A stretch of 12,774 nt of DNA from positions 1-12,774 of the forward strand of contig JBHEKP010000087.1 of the NCBI GenBank assembly GCA_041859375.1. The letters are read 5' to 3'. A program made the position numbers and the translations under genes. The notes below the pieces were generated by a model. The model did no database searches. It had not been told where the DNA came from and saw nothing but the letters and a program-made list of their open reading frames with translations. Below are positions 1 through 6,912 of the stretch, in pieces. This DNA comes from JBHEKP01 sp041859375 (lineage in GTDB: Bacteria; Hydrogenedentota; Hydrogenedentia; Hydrogenedentales; CAITNO01). Position 1 is the stretch's first letter. Each line of letters begins with the position of its first letter.

Positions 1-1
1 G

Positions 2-817
2 GTGGAGTTCAGCACCATCGGCGACTGGGACAGTCCGGTTTCCCAGACGGTGACGGTGGCCAAGGACGCCACGGCCAGCACGACGGGTACCTACGTGCGG
101 CATGTGGGTTCGGTGACGGTGACGCTATCCCCGGCGGGGGCGGTGTCTGCGGGTGCGCAGTGGCGGTTAACCACCGGCCCGGACACGGCGTGGAAAAACA
201 GCGGAGACACGTTGTCCTCAGTGCCGACGGGTGATTACACGGTTGAATTCAACGCCATCAGCGACTGGGACAGTCCGGTTTCCCAGACGGTGACGGTGAC
301 CAAGGACGCCACGGCCAGCGCAACAGGCACCTATGTGCGCCATGTTGGCTTGGTGACAGTGACGATATCCCCGGCGGGCGCGGTGTCTGCGGGTGCGCAG
401 TGGCGTCTGACCACCGGTCCCGACACGGCGTGGAAGGCCAGCGGGGACACGGTGTCCTCAGTGCCGACGGGCGATTACACGGTGGAGTTCAGCACCATCA
501 GTGACTGGGACACGCCCGCTTCCCAGACGGTGACGGTGACCAAGGACGCCACGGCCAGCGTGACGGGCACCTACGTGCGCCATGTGGGTTCGGTGACGGT
601 GACGCTATCCCCGGCGGGCGCGGTGTCAGCGGGTGCGCAGTGGCGGTTGACCAGCGGCCCGGACACGGCATGGAAGGCCAGCGGAGACACGGTGTCCTCA
701 TTACCGACGGGTGATTACACGGTGGAGTTTGGCGCTGCGCCCAACTGGAACGCTCCTTCATTCCGGTCGGTAACAGTGACCAAGGACGCCACCACCAGCG
801 AGATTGGCAACTATGTG
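2..817 (+). repeat. 240-bp in-frame tandem repeat (three full copies and a diverged fourth)
   Basis: The unit recurs at positions 2, 242, 482 and 722 with an exact 240-base register and no insertions or deletions, so each copy encodes exactly 80 residues. By hand count, adjacent full copies differ at about 29 of 240 bases (roughly 88% identity). The fourth copy is only about the first 95 bases and is clearly more diverged. Repeats almost certainly continue upstream of the window. The close similarity suggests recent duplication or gene conversion, and copy number could vary by unequal crossing-over. Confidence 0.93.
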
Positions 818-1759
818 ATTATTGACGGTGATGCGCCGACAGCCGTTTTGACACTGGAAAGCCCCGTGGAAACCGGTGCAGATCAAATTGTGTTTAGTGT
901 GGTGTTCAGCGAGGCGGTTATTCCCATGCTGGCTCCGGAACACGTTGCCCTGACCGGAACGCTCTTCGCTTCGGTGGCGATTACCGGTTCCGGACCGGAC
1001 TACACGGTGACCATATCACCGGACATGCCGGATGAGGACGGAACGGTTGAGTTCGCCATTGCCGGCGGGGTATTGGCCGACGCGGCGGGTAATCCTTTTG
1101 CCGGCGCAGACTCCCCCGAGTGTCATGTGCTCAACTGGCACGGTTTTGCGGAAACCCCCGCCTCCGCGCGCCTCTACACCGGTGACAGTCATCTGCTGCG
1201 GGTCACGCCTGACTGTGACGCCACCGGGCTTGCCTATCAGTGGAAACAGGATGACGGCACAAAGGCGGTGCATGACGGCCCCGCCACCCCGGCATGGACA
1301 ATTGCAGGCGCGGCACCTTCCGACCAGGGAACGTACTGGTGCGAGGTTTCCTATGACGGGCAGACCTATTCCAGCGCGCCCGCCGTTCTGGAAGTTGCGG
1401 ACCATCTTGCCATATTGGCCCATCCGGAGGGGGGAGAAAAGGCTGCCGGTCAAAGCCATGATTTCCTGGTGACGGCCGCCGGCGGGTATCCTCCATTGTC
1501 ATACCAGTGGAAAAAGGACGGCGAGGTCATTGCCTCCGCGCCGGACGCGCCCGGCTTCACGCTGGACAACATTTCCACGGCGGACGCGGGAGGGTACACG
1601 GTTGAAGTCAGTGACGCCAACGCGGAATCCCTTGAGTCCCATGAGGCCCTGTTGGCGGTAAACACCACCCAAATGCCCGTGATGGCGTGGCCGGGACTGG
1701 CCGTTCTGGCGCTGGTTTTGGCGGCGGCGGGCCGAAAGGCCGAGCGCCGCGGCAGGTAA
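2..1759 (+). CDS. Large surface protein, C-terminal part: PEGA-like 80-residue repeats, Ig-like domains, C-terminal sorting tail (5' partial)
   Basis: The frame is already open at the window edge and the first visible codons fall inside a repeat, so the true start lies upstream; GTG at position 2 is not the start. Visible residues 1-240 are three copies of an 80-residue unit and 241 to about 273 a fourth, partial one. Each unit carries a GAQWRL motif, then SGDT, PTGDYTVEF and a DW..P..QTVTVTKDAT stretch, which resembles PEGA-type beta-sandwich repeats. Residues about 278-378 look like a bacterial Ig-like domain ending in ADAAGNPF. Residues about 380-470 form an Ig domain with the C...YQWKQ...YWC pattern, so a disulphide is likely. 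Residues about 471-554 form a second Ig domain (YQWKKDG...DAGGYTV) without the cysteines. Residues 558-585 are MPV plus a hydrophobic stretch and a basic end (GRKAERRGR), a layout typical of protein-sorting tails. Likely exported and held at the cell surface; the ligand is unknown. A terminator follows directly. Confidence 0.85.
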   Translation: MEFSTIGDWDSPVSQTVTVAKDATASTTGTYVRHVGSVTVTLSPAGAVSAGAQWRLTTGPDTAWKNSGDTLSSVPTGDYTVEFNAISDWDSPVSQTVTVTKDATASATGTYVRHVGLVTVTISPAGAVSAGAQWRLTTGPDTAWKASGDTVSSVPTGDYTVEFSTISDWDTPASQTVTVTKDATASVTGTYVRHVGSVTVTLSPAGAVSAGAQWRLTSGPDTAWKASGDTVSSLPTGDYTVEFGAAPNWNAPSFRSVTVTKDATTSEIGNYVIIDGDAPTAVLTLESPVETGADQIVFSVVFSEAVIPMLAPEHVALTGTLFASVAITGSGPDYTVTISPDMPDEDGTVEFAIAGGVLADAAGNPFAGADSPECHVLNWHGFAETPASARLYTGDSHLLRVTPDCDATGLAYQWKQDDGTKAVHDGPATPAWTIAGAAPSDQGTYWCEVSYDGQTYSSAPAVLEVADHLAILAHPEGGEKAAGQSHDFLVTAAGGYPPLSYQWKKDGEVIASAPDAPGFTLDNISTADAGGYTVEVSDANAESLESHEALLAVNTTQMPVMAWPGLAVLALVLAAAGRKAERRGR

Positions 1760-1772
1760 AAAAGATGGGGCG

Positions 1773-1819
1773 AACAAAAGCGCGGCCCCGGTGGTTTTCC
1801 GGGGCCGCGCCGTTTTGTT
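1773..1819. terminator. Bidirectional Rho-independent terminator between convergent genes
   Basis: A perfect 12-bp GC-rich stem pairs 1780-1791 with 1799-1810 around a 7-base loop. Outside it, AACAAAA (1773-1779) can pair with TTTTGTT (1813-1819) across a 2-base bulge, giving a T-rich tail on both strands. It lies 14 bases after the plus-strand stop codon and 20 bases past the minus-strand oxidoreductase stop, so it can serve both genes. Confidence 0.85.
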
Positions 1820-1838
1820 CTCAGCGGTGAGCCGTGCC

Positions 1839-3092
1839 TCAGATCTTGGAGGGGGGCTCGGGAATCGGGCCGAGCGGGTATTCCTTGTCGAAGTCCAGCA
1901 CGGCGGGAACGATGCTGACATCAGACTCCATGGCCTTGTCCCAGGTCACCATCTGGCCCGAATAGGCGGCCATGCGGCCCATGATTGCCGTCATGCAGCT
2001 TTCCGCCACCTGCACGCCCTCGTTGAGTTTGGGACCGGTGCCGCGGATGCTGGCGAAAAGGTCCATGTGCTCCTGCACGTAGGGATCAGAGGTGTCCTTG
2101 CCCATGTCGCGGCAGTTGCTCTTGCCCTTTGCGCCGACCAGCGCTTCGGAAACCTCGCTGGCCGAATTCTTCCAGTGACGCGACATGCTCAGCACATGCA
2201 CGCCGTTGGGGTATTCGTAGTCGCAGGTGAAATTGTCCCAAATGTCGCCGTACTGCTCCTCGCGCGGCTTCCACGCGCGTCCGCCGGAGGCCACCACCCG
2301 CACGGGGTGCGCCTGCAGCGCCCAGTTGATGACGTCAAGATTGTGGACGTGCTGCTCCAGGATGTTGTCACCGCAGGTCCAGCACTGGTTGTACCAGTTG
2401 CGCAGCCGGTACTCGAGGTCGCTCCAGCCCTCTTTGCGTTTGTGGCTGAAGGGCAGATCGCCGTTCCAGTAGGCGCGCGCCGCAAGGATTTCGCCGATGG
2501 CTCCGTCGTGGATTTGCTTGATGGTTTCCACATAGGGGTTCTGGTGGCGGCGCTGCGTGCCCGCCACAACCGAAAGCCCCTTCTCCTCGGCCTTCTTTGC
2601 CGCCGCAATGAAGCGGCGGATGCCGACGGAGTCCACGGCCACGGGCTTTTCCGTGAAAATGTGCTTGCCCGCGTTCACCGCCGCCTCGAAGTGCATCGGG
2701 CGCGCGTAGGGCGGCGTGGCCAGAATCACCACGTCCAGGTCCACCTTCAGGAGCTGCTCATAGGCGTCCAGACCCACAAAGCAGGTCTCGTCCGTGAGCG
2801 CAACCTTCGCCTTGAGTTTCGGGTCGGCCACGGATTCAAGCTTCTTGCGGCAGTCCTTCATCTTGTCCGCGAAGACATCGGCAAGGGCCACCAGTTTCAC
2901 ATTGTCAACGCCCGTGATGCAGTTGTGCGCCGCGCCGCTGCCGCGCCCACCGCAACCGATCAGCCCCACCTTCAGCGTGTCCGTGGCGCTCTGCGCCATG
3001 CCCTGCCCGGCCGTTAGGATGGCGAAGCCCGCCATCGCTGATGTCTTGGCGAAATCGCGGCGGCTTATTCCGCCGTTGTGTCCTGTGGACAT
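1839..3092 (-). CDS. Tat-exported Gfo/Idh/MocA-family oxidoreductase
   Basis: The 417-residue protein starts with a twin-arginine signal (SRRDFAK, residues 10-16, then a hydrophobic stretch to about residue 30, with likely cleavage near MAQSA, 32-36), so it should be exported folded, perhaps with its nucleotide cofactor bound. A Rossmann NAD(P)-binding motif GLIGCGGRGSG lies at 43-53. The family EKP motif is at 148-150, where the lysine is usually catalytic. The C-terminal alpha/beta domain carries EQHVHNLD (246-253), whose histidines are candidate catalytic residues. Such proteins oxidise or reduce sugars and sugar derivatives; the substrate here cannot be read. GH109-type glycosidases share this fold and are a weaker alternative. 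The start is supported by GGAGGA at 3101-3106, 8 bases upstream of ATG. It lies last in a run of co-directional genes but has its own predicted promoter, and the terminator at 1773-1819 follows. Confidence 0.93.
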   Translation of the reverse strand: MSTGHNGGISRRDFAKTSAMAGFAILTAGQGMAQSATDTLKVGLIGCGGRGSGAAHNCITGVDNVKLVALADVFADKMKDCRKKLESVADPKLKAKVALTDETCFVGLDAYEQLLKVDLDVVILATPPYARPMHFEAAVNAGKHIFTEKPVAVDSVGIRRFIAAAKKAEEKGLSVVAGTQRRHQNPYVETIKQIHDGAIGEILAARAYWNGDLPFSHKRKEGWSDLEYRLRNWYNQCWTCGDNILEQHVHNLDVINWALQAHPVRVVASGGRAWKPREEQYGDIWDNFTCDYEYPNGVHVLSMSRHWKNSASEVSEALVGAKGKSNCRDMGKDTSDPYVQEHMDLFASIRGTGPKLNEGVQVAESCMTAIMGRMAAYSGQMVTWDKAMESDVSIVPAVLDFDKEYPLGPIPEPPSKI

Positions 3093-3100
3093 TGGTTAAA

Positions 3101-3106
3101 TCCTCC
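3101..3106 (-). promoter_or_regulatory. Shine-Dalgarno site of the oxidoreductase gene
   Basis: GGAGGA on the minus strand, 8 bases before the ATG at 3092. It is one of the best ribosome-binding sites in the window and fixes the start that includes the Tat signal. Confidence 0.8.
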
Positions 3107-3113
3107 TGCCCGT

Positions 3114-3135
3114 GTTGACGAATACCCTGGTTGAC
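3114..3135. repeat. Short direct repeat GTTGAC in the leader of the oxidoreductase gene
   Basis: GTTGAC occurs at 3114-3119 and 3130-3135 (plus-strand reading), 16 bases start to start. It lies between the predicted promoter and the ribosome-binding site of the oxidoreductase gene. It could be a pair of regulator half-sites, but two hexamers in about 100 bases may be chance. Confidence 0.2.
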
Positions 3136-3174
3136 CGCACCGCCCGAAAACCCTCCGGACGGGAAAGTGTTTTG

Positions 3175-3203
3175 ATGATACCAGAAACCCGGCGCAACTC
3201 CAA
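3175..3203 (-). promoter_or_regulatory. Predicted sigma70-type promoter for the oxidoreductase gene
   Basis: On the minus strand, TTGGAG (3203-3198) is followed after exactly 17 bases by TATCAT (3180-3175), with an upstream TGG that makes an extended -10. The -35 begins directly after the stop codon of FG-GAP protein 2 (TAA at 3206-3204). A start near 3168 would give a leader of about 75 bases. The gene can therefore be expressed apart from the upstream operon. Prediction rests only on consensus match. Confidence 0.5.
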
Positions 3204-4613
3204 TTAACTTTCCTCGCGCCTTGCACGGAGCACATGCAGCATGCCGCCGCTCCGGAAAATCACGCTGGATCTGCCCCGCCTGTCCAGATCCGCGCGCAGC
3301 GCCACCGATTCAACGGGCTGTGAAAAGCGGTGTGTTTCATGGGGCGCCGGACGCATGCCCGAGGGGGTGGAAACCCAGATGCCGATGGTGTCCGTTGCCG
3401 TCGGGCAGAGCAGATCGCTTCTGCCGTCGCCGTTGAAGTCGGCGGGGATGAGGAATGGAAGGGGCGGCTCCGCCAAAAAAGCCTTTGCCAGCCAGCCCAC
3501 GGGCAGGGACAGCGGGATGACGGTGAAGGGTTCCGGCGCGTACCGTCCCTGGGCGGGAAGAAAGGCGTGAAGCGTGAGGCGGGCGCTCCAGACTCCTCCC
3601 GCCGCGGCGCGCGCGACGGCGCCCACCGTCGGGGCGGGCGTTTCCGCGTTCCAAAAAATGGCGTCGGCAAACCCGTCCTGGTTGAAGTCGGGCAGGATTT
3701 CCTCCGGCGGCGCCAGAAAACCGGGATACCGCTGGGGATCGGACAGCTTCAGTTCCCTGCCGCTGCCCTGTCCGGGCGTCTGCGCCCTGCGCGTCCGGAT
3801 CAATGTTTCGCGGGCGGGCGGGGGGGGATAGGCGAAGAGAACCCGCTCGTCGGAATTTTTATCGGTGCGCAACGGCAGCCATGGCCAGGATTCCGCGCCT
3901 TTTCCCGCCGCCGCCGCCATGCGCGCAGAACCCCAGCCCTGCCTCGCGCTGAACGGTTCAGCCACGGCGAGATCGCCGGGAAGGCGCGGCACAAAGGCTT
4001 CCACTTTGGCGACACGCCATTCCAGTCCGCCGGCCCCGTCCGCCGCAGCGTGCCGCAGGGACTGGACGGTGAAGGGTCTGCCGAAACTGACCCGCCGCGC
4101 CGCGTCCGGGCCGAGGGGGAAGCTTTCCATGATTTCGCCATGGGTGCTTCTAAGTTCCAGCGCCCCGTTTGCGGGCAGGGCAATCAACGGACGCCCGTTC
4201 CTCGGAATCACCAGCACGCAGGGGAAAGGGCTGGATGCGGGCGCATCCCATTGGTTTTCCGCCTCAAAAAGGATGACGGGGGGGGACGGTTCCGGCCCCA
4301 GCGCGTATTTTTGGATTTTTCGTCCGGACACGGCCAGCATCTCCGGCAGTCCGTCCCCGTCGGTGTCCGCCACGTCCAATGCCGAAACGGGGCCGTCAAA
4401 GGTGACCCGCCATGTCTCTTCACCCGTTGCGCCCGGATAGATCAACACGTCTTTTGTGCCGGCCACAAACAGGTCGCCGTCCCCCCGTCCGTTCGCGTCG
4501 GCGATGAAACAGACCGCGTCCGGCTGTTCAAGGGGGATCTCGTGCAGGGTCATCAGCGCGCCCAGGGACAACCAGGCCGCGGAGAGGGGGCACAACAGGG
4601 CGCAGAGTGTCAT
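3204..4613 (-). CDS. Exported FG-GAP/VCBS repeat protein 2
   Basis: I place the start at ATG 4613, giving 469 residues, because it overlaps the upstream stop as ATGA, has GGAGG 10 bases upstream (4624-4628) and exposes a hydrophobic signal-like N-terminus (residues 1-22). An in-frame start at 4691 would lie deep inside the upstream gene and hide that signal. Calcium-binding-like FG-GAP loops appear at residues 39-47 (DANGRGDGD), 83-91 (DTDGDGLPE), 309-317 (DFNQDGFAD) and 392-400 (DFNGDGRSD). A fifth at 442-450 (DLDRRGRSS) has lost most acidic ligands. The spacing fits blades of a beta-propeller with long insertions between residues 100 and 300. The region has no recognisable enzyme motif. Known FG-GAP proteins often bind ligands outside the cytoplasm. 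Two runs of eight G (3820-3827 and 4278-4285, plus strand) sit in the coding region. Probably a paralogue or partner of FG-GAP protein 1. Confidence 0.82.
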   Translation of the reverse strand: MTLCALLCPLSAAWLSLGALMTLHEIPLEQPDAVCFIADANGRGDGDLFVAGTKDVLIYPGATGEETWRVTFDGPVSALDVADTDGDGLPEMLAVSGRKIQKYALGPEPSPPVILFEAENQWDAPASSPFPCVLVIPRNGRPLIALPANGALELRSTHGEIMESFPLGPDAARRVSFGRPFTVQSLRHAAADGAGGLEWRVAKVEAFVPRLPGDLAVAEPFSARQGWGSARMAAAAGKGAESWPWLPLRTDKNSDERVLFAYPPPPARETLIRTRRAQTPGQGSGRELKLSDPQRYPGFLAPPEEILPDFNQDGFADAIFWNAETPAPTVGAVARAAAGGVWSARLTLHAFLPAQGRYAPEPFTVIPLSLPVGWLAKAFLAEPPLPFLIPADFNGDGRSDLLCPTATDTIGIWVSTPSGMRPAPHETHRFSQPVESVALRADLDRRGRSSVIFRSGGMLHVLRARREES

Positions 4614-6124
4614 GACCCCTTTCCCTCCGCTGTTGAAAGCCACACCCGCGCCGGGTGGTGCGGCTTGAAGGTGTCCGGTGACAGCGGCCACGTTTCCACC
4701 AAGTCCTCCCGTCCGTCCCCGTTCACGTCGAGAAGACAGAGGGAGGCGTCCCCGCGAACGGTGAACACACCGTCCGGTCGGTCGGTCGTCCCGCCGTTTC
4801 CCGCGTCAATAAACAGCATGGCGCGGTCCGCGCGGTTACGGACCAGCAGGTCGGCTTTTCCATCACCGGACACGTCCCCGAACAGGATCAGCCGCCCCGA
4901 GAGGTACTCATAAAGCATGGCGGGGCTGGTGCGCACGGGCGCGCCGAAATCAAGCTGGAAACGCGATTCAAAGAACGGGGCGGCATCGAAGTCCTTCTCC
5001 CCCTGCCTGAACACGGTGACGGTGTGGTCCGTGCGGGTTCCCGTCATCATGCGCCCCACCGCCTCGCGCATTCCCCCCTCATAAAGTCCGGTCGCCTGAA
5101 CCACCATGTCCAGGCGGCCGTCCCCGTCAATGTCTGAGAAAACGGGCGGCGCGTTCCAGCCCCTGGGCACAACGGCCCGGCGGATGCTGCCGGTTTTTCC
5201 CCCGTCCACGGTGGCCCGGATTTCCATGACCGGCGCGGACAGGTTGCTGCCTTCCGTTTCCACCATTCTGAACCCCGCAAAATCCGGCTGGCCGTCGCCG
5301 TTCAGGCGGCAGGGATGCATAAATCCGGGCAACGGTTCGCTGCCCCAGTTTTCCGGGGGGGCCTTTTGGACGAATCGTCCATTTTCCACAATGATTGAAA
5401 AACGGTTTTGGGTGAAGCTTCTGCCGTTGTCAGGCGCGGCGGTGCTGTGAATTGTTTCCGCCGTGTTTCCGGACAGGCGGATGGTGCATTGCATCTGCCG
5501 CACGGGCAGGGAAAGCATCCGTTGGGGCCTTGGCCAGAGGGGGCGTTCGGCCATCCCGGACAGTTCCATTGCGGGCAGCAGTGCCAGTGTTCCCGCCTGC
5601 ACGGCCCCCCCCTCCCTCAGAAGATAAATGGTCATGCCCTGTTCGTCCATCAGCACGATTTCGGGTTTGTTGTCCCCGTCCAGGTCATGGAGGAAGGGTT
5701 CCAGCCGGACGGATGCCCCCCCTGCCGTTGGCTGCGGTTCAGGCATGGGGGACGCCGCATGGGGCCACTCAACAGCCGCCTCCCCCTCCCGCTCAAAGCC
5801 GTTATTCCGCCACTTGAGAGTGAGCAGGCCCCGTGCGGTCCGGCAGTAGAGCGCGCCCTTGTCCCAGTCGGCGGCGGCCCCGTCGGCTTCCGGGGGATAG
5901 GGCGCAAAATCTTCCCCGGAAAAAAAACCATTCCGTTGAAGCCTCACACCGTCGGCGCAGAGCAAATCCATGGCGCCGTCGCCGTCAATGTCGGCATGGC
6001 GGAAACCGGCGCGGAAATTCTCGCCCGGCGTGGACACGGGGGTCACCATGAGCCAGGGCGCCTCACGGGGCTCCGCGAGAAGGCCGCCCAGCAGAAAGCA
6101 GGCCGCAAGGCAGGCCGGAGTCAT
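4610..6124 (-). CDS. Exported FG-GAP/VCBS repeat protein 1
   Basis: The start at ATG 6124 gives 504 residues. It overlaps the permease stop as ATGA, has AGGAA 9 bases upstream (6134-6138) and puts a short signal-like stretch (residues 1-18) at the N-terminus; an in-frame start at 6298 lies inside the permease gene and is rejected. LAAC at residues 6-9 resembles a lipobox, but it is very close to the N-terminus and no basic residue precedes it, so lipidation is doubtful. Six FG-GAP-type loops are visible: 45-53 (DIDGDGAMD), 147-155 (DLDGDNKPE), 273-281 (RLNGDGQPD, first ligand replaced), 331-339 (DIDGDGRLD), 417-425 (DVSGDGKAD) and 466-474 (DVNGDGRED). This suits a six- or seven-bladed propeller acting outside the cytoplasm. 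Function is unknown. Translational coupling to the permease suggests an extracytoplasmic partner of the ABC transporter. It contains a C8 run (5605-5612) and an A8 run (5920-5927). Confidence 0.85.
   Translation of the reverse strand: MTPACLAACFLLGGLLAEPREAPWLMVTPVSTPGENFRAGFRHADIDGDGAMDLLCADGVRLQRNGFFSGEDFAPYPPEADGAAADWDKGALYCRTARGLLTLKWRNNGFEREGEAAVEWPHAASPMPEPQPTAGGASVRLEPFLHDLDGDNKPEIVLMDEQGMTIYLLREGGAVQAGTLALLPAMELSGMAERPLWPRPQRMLSLPVRQMQCTIRLSGNTAETIHSTAAPDNGRSFTQNRFSIIVENGRFVQKAPPENWGSEPLPGFMHPCRLNGDGQPDFAGFRMVETEGSNLSAPVMEIRATVDGGKTGSIRRAVVPRGWNAPPVFSDIDGDGRLDMVVQATGLYEGGMREAVGRMMTGTRTDHTVTVFRQGEKDFDAAPFFESRFQLDFGAPVRTSPAMLYEYLSGRLILFGDVSGDGKADLLVRNRADRAMLFIDAGNGGTTDRPDGVFTVRGDASLCLLDVNGDGREDLVETWPLSPDTFKPHHPARVWLSTAEGKGS
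4624..4628 (-). promoter_or_regulatory. Shine-Dalgarno site deciding the start of FG-GAP protein 2
   Basis: GGAGG on the minus strand inside the end of the upstream gene, 10 bases before ATG 4613. With the ATGA overlap it supports the short start. Confidence 0.6.
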
Positions 6125-6912
6125 GCGGCGAGATTCCTGCGCGATGTCACCAGCACCGCCCCGGCCAGCGCCGCCGCCATGACGGGAAGGGAGGCCGCCG
6201 CGCACTGCCAGGCCATGGGCGTCCAGGAGGCGGGCAGCCCGTCGCAGCGGTTCACAAAAACCTGCCAGGGCGCCTCCAGGTAGGTGGTGAAAACCCATGC
6301 CTCCACCCCGAGCGGGTGCTTTGCCAAATCAAGGGCCAGCCACGAGCCGATGCTGAGGGTGACGGCCGCACCGGTGTTGCGGGTGCAGGCGCTGAAAAAC
6401 AGCGCGCAGGACGCGCCCGCCCACATGGGCAGGAGGCTCAGCAGCGCGCCCAGCGCGTAGGCCGACAGCATCGCCTCCCGCGTGTGCAGCAGTTCCCCGC
6501 CGAAGTCCACCCCGTGCAGTTCGCCCAGGGCCGCCGCCAGCGTCCAGGCGCAAAGGCCCGTGACGGCCGTCAGCAGCGCGGCGTATCCCGCCGCCGCCAT
6601 GAATTTGGCCGCCACATATTCGCCCCGCCCCACGGGGCGCACGAGAAACAGGCGCACCGCGCCGCTGCCGAGCTCCGGGCTGATCAGGCACGCCGACCAG
6701 ACCAGAAGCAGCAGGAAGCCGAGCAGGTTGAGTGTGGCGGGGGTTGCCAGCGCGACGAAGTCATAGTCACTCCGCCCGTCCCGCGCCATCGGATGGGCCA
6801 GCGCCGCGGCGGTCACCGCCGCCATCACCAGCAGCGGTCCCAGCAGGGTGTGCCGCTGGCGCAGGGCCTTGAGCACCTCCACGATAAAAGCGGTCCAAAT
6901 CCGGCGCATCAT
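6121..6912 (-). CDS. ABC-2 type transporter permease
   Basis: A 263-residue integral membrane protein with about six hydrophobic segments (near residues 22-40, 57-77, 104-130, 148-175, 180-197 and 235-256). Between the second and third segments is SPELGSGAVRLFLVRPVGR (78-96), the E..SG...L..PV.R pattern of ABC-2 permeases of the NosY/GldF/BcrB sort. These act with a cytoplasmic ATPase as exporters or as membrane machines without a classic transport substrate. The start ATG 6912 overlaps the ATPase stop as ATGA and has AAGGTG 8 bases upstream (6921-6926); a second ATG follows immediately and would lose only one residue. The stop overlaps the start of FG-GAP protein 1 in the same way. The substrate cannot be inferred. 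Confidence 0.88.
   Translation of the reverse strand: MMRRIWTAFIVEVLKALRQRHTLLGPLLVMAAVTAAALAHPMARDGRSDYDFVALATPATLNLLGFLLLLVWSACLISPELGSGAVRLFLVRPVGRGEYVAAKFMAAAGYAALLTAVTGLCAWTLAAALGELHGVDFGGELLHTREAMLSAYALGALLSLLPMWAGASCALFFSACTRNTGAAVTLSIGSWLALDLAKHPLGVEAWVFTTYLEAPWQVFVNRCDGLPASWTPMAWQCAAASLPVMAAALAGAVLVTSRRNLAA
6134..6138 (-). promoter_or_regulatory. Shine-Dalgarno site deciding the start of FG-GAP protein 1
   Basis: AGGAA on the minus strand within the permease gene, 9 bases before ATG 6124. It supports the ATGA-overlap start over the earlier in-frame codon at 6298. Confidence 0.5.

Noticed and set aside
2..817. CRISPR-like or mobile-element repeat
   Set aside because: The repeat unit is 240 bases, coding, in frame and without unique spacers; no transposase, terminal inverted repeats or cas genes are present.
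1791..3017. Open frame of 408 codons on the plus strand, opposite the oxidoreductase
   Set aside because: It begins inside the terminator hairpin, is antisense to a gene with clear motifs and has a His/Val/Arg-rich translation typical of a GC shadow.
3130..3170. Hairpin terminator after FG-GAP protein 2 (CCCG...CGGG with a TTTTC loop)
   Set aside because: The stem is only about four pairs and no T-tract follows; it sits in the oxidoreductase leader and is not convincing as a terminator.
4614..4691. Longer N-terminus for FG-GAP protein 2, starting at 4691
   Set aside because: It overlaps the upstream gene by about 80 bases, encodes an Ala/Gly/Pro-rich stretch and buries the signal-like N-terminus; the ATGA-overlap start with GGAGG is better.
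3330..4913. Open frame of 527 codons on the plus strand, opposite the FG-GAP genes
   Set aside because: It spans the end of one FG-GAP gene and the whole body of another in antisense, with low-complexity Arg/Gly/Gln-rich translation and no domain.
6125..6298. Longer N-terminus for FG-GAP protein 1, starting at 6298
   Set aside because: It would lie within the permease coding region for about 180 bases and put 58 Arg/Gly-rich residues before the signal-like segment.
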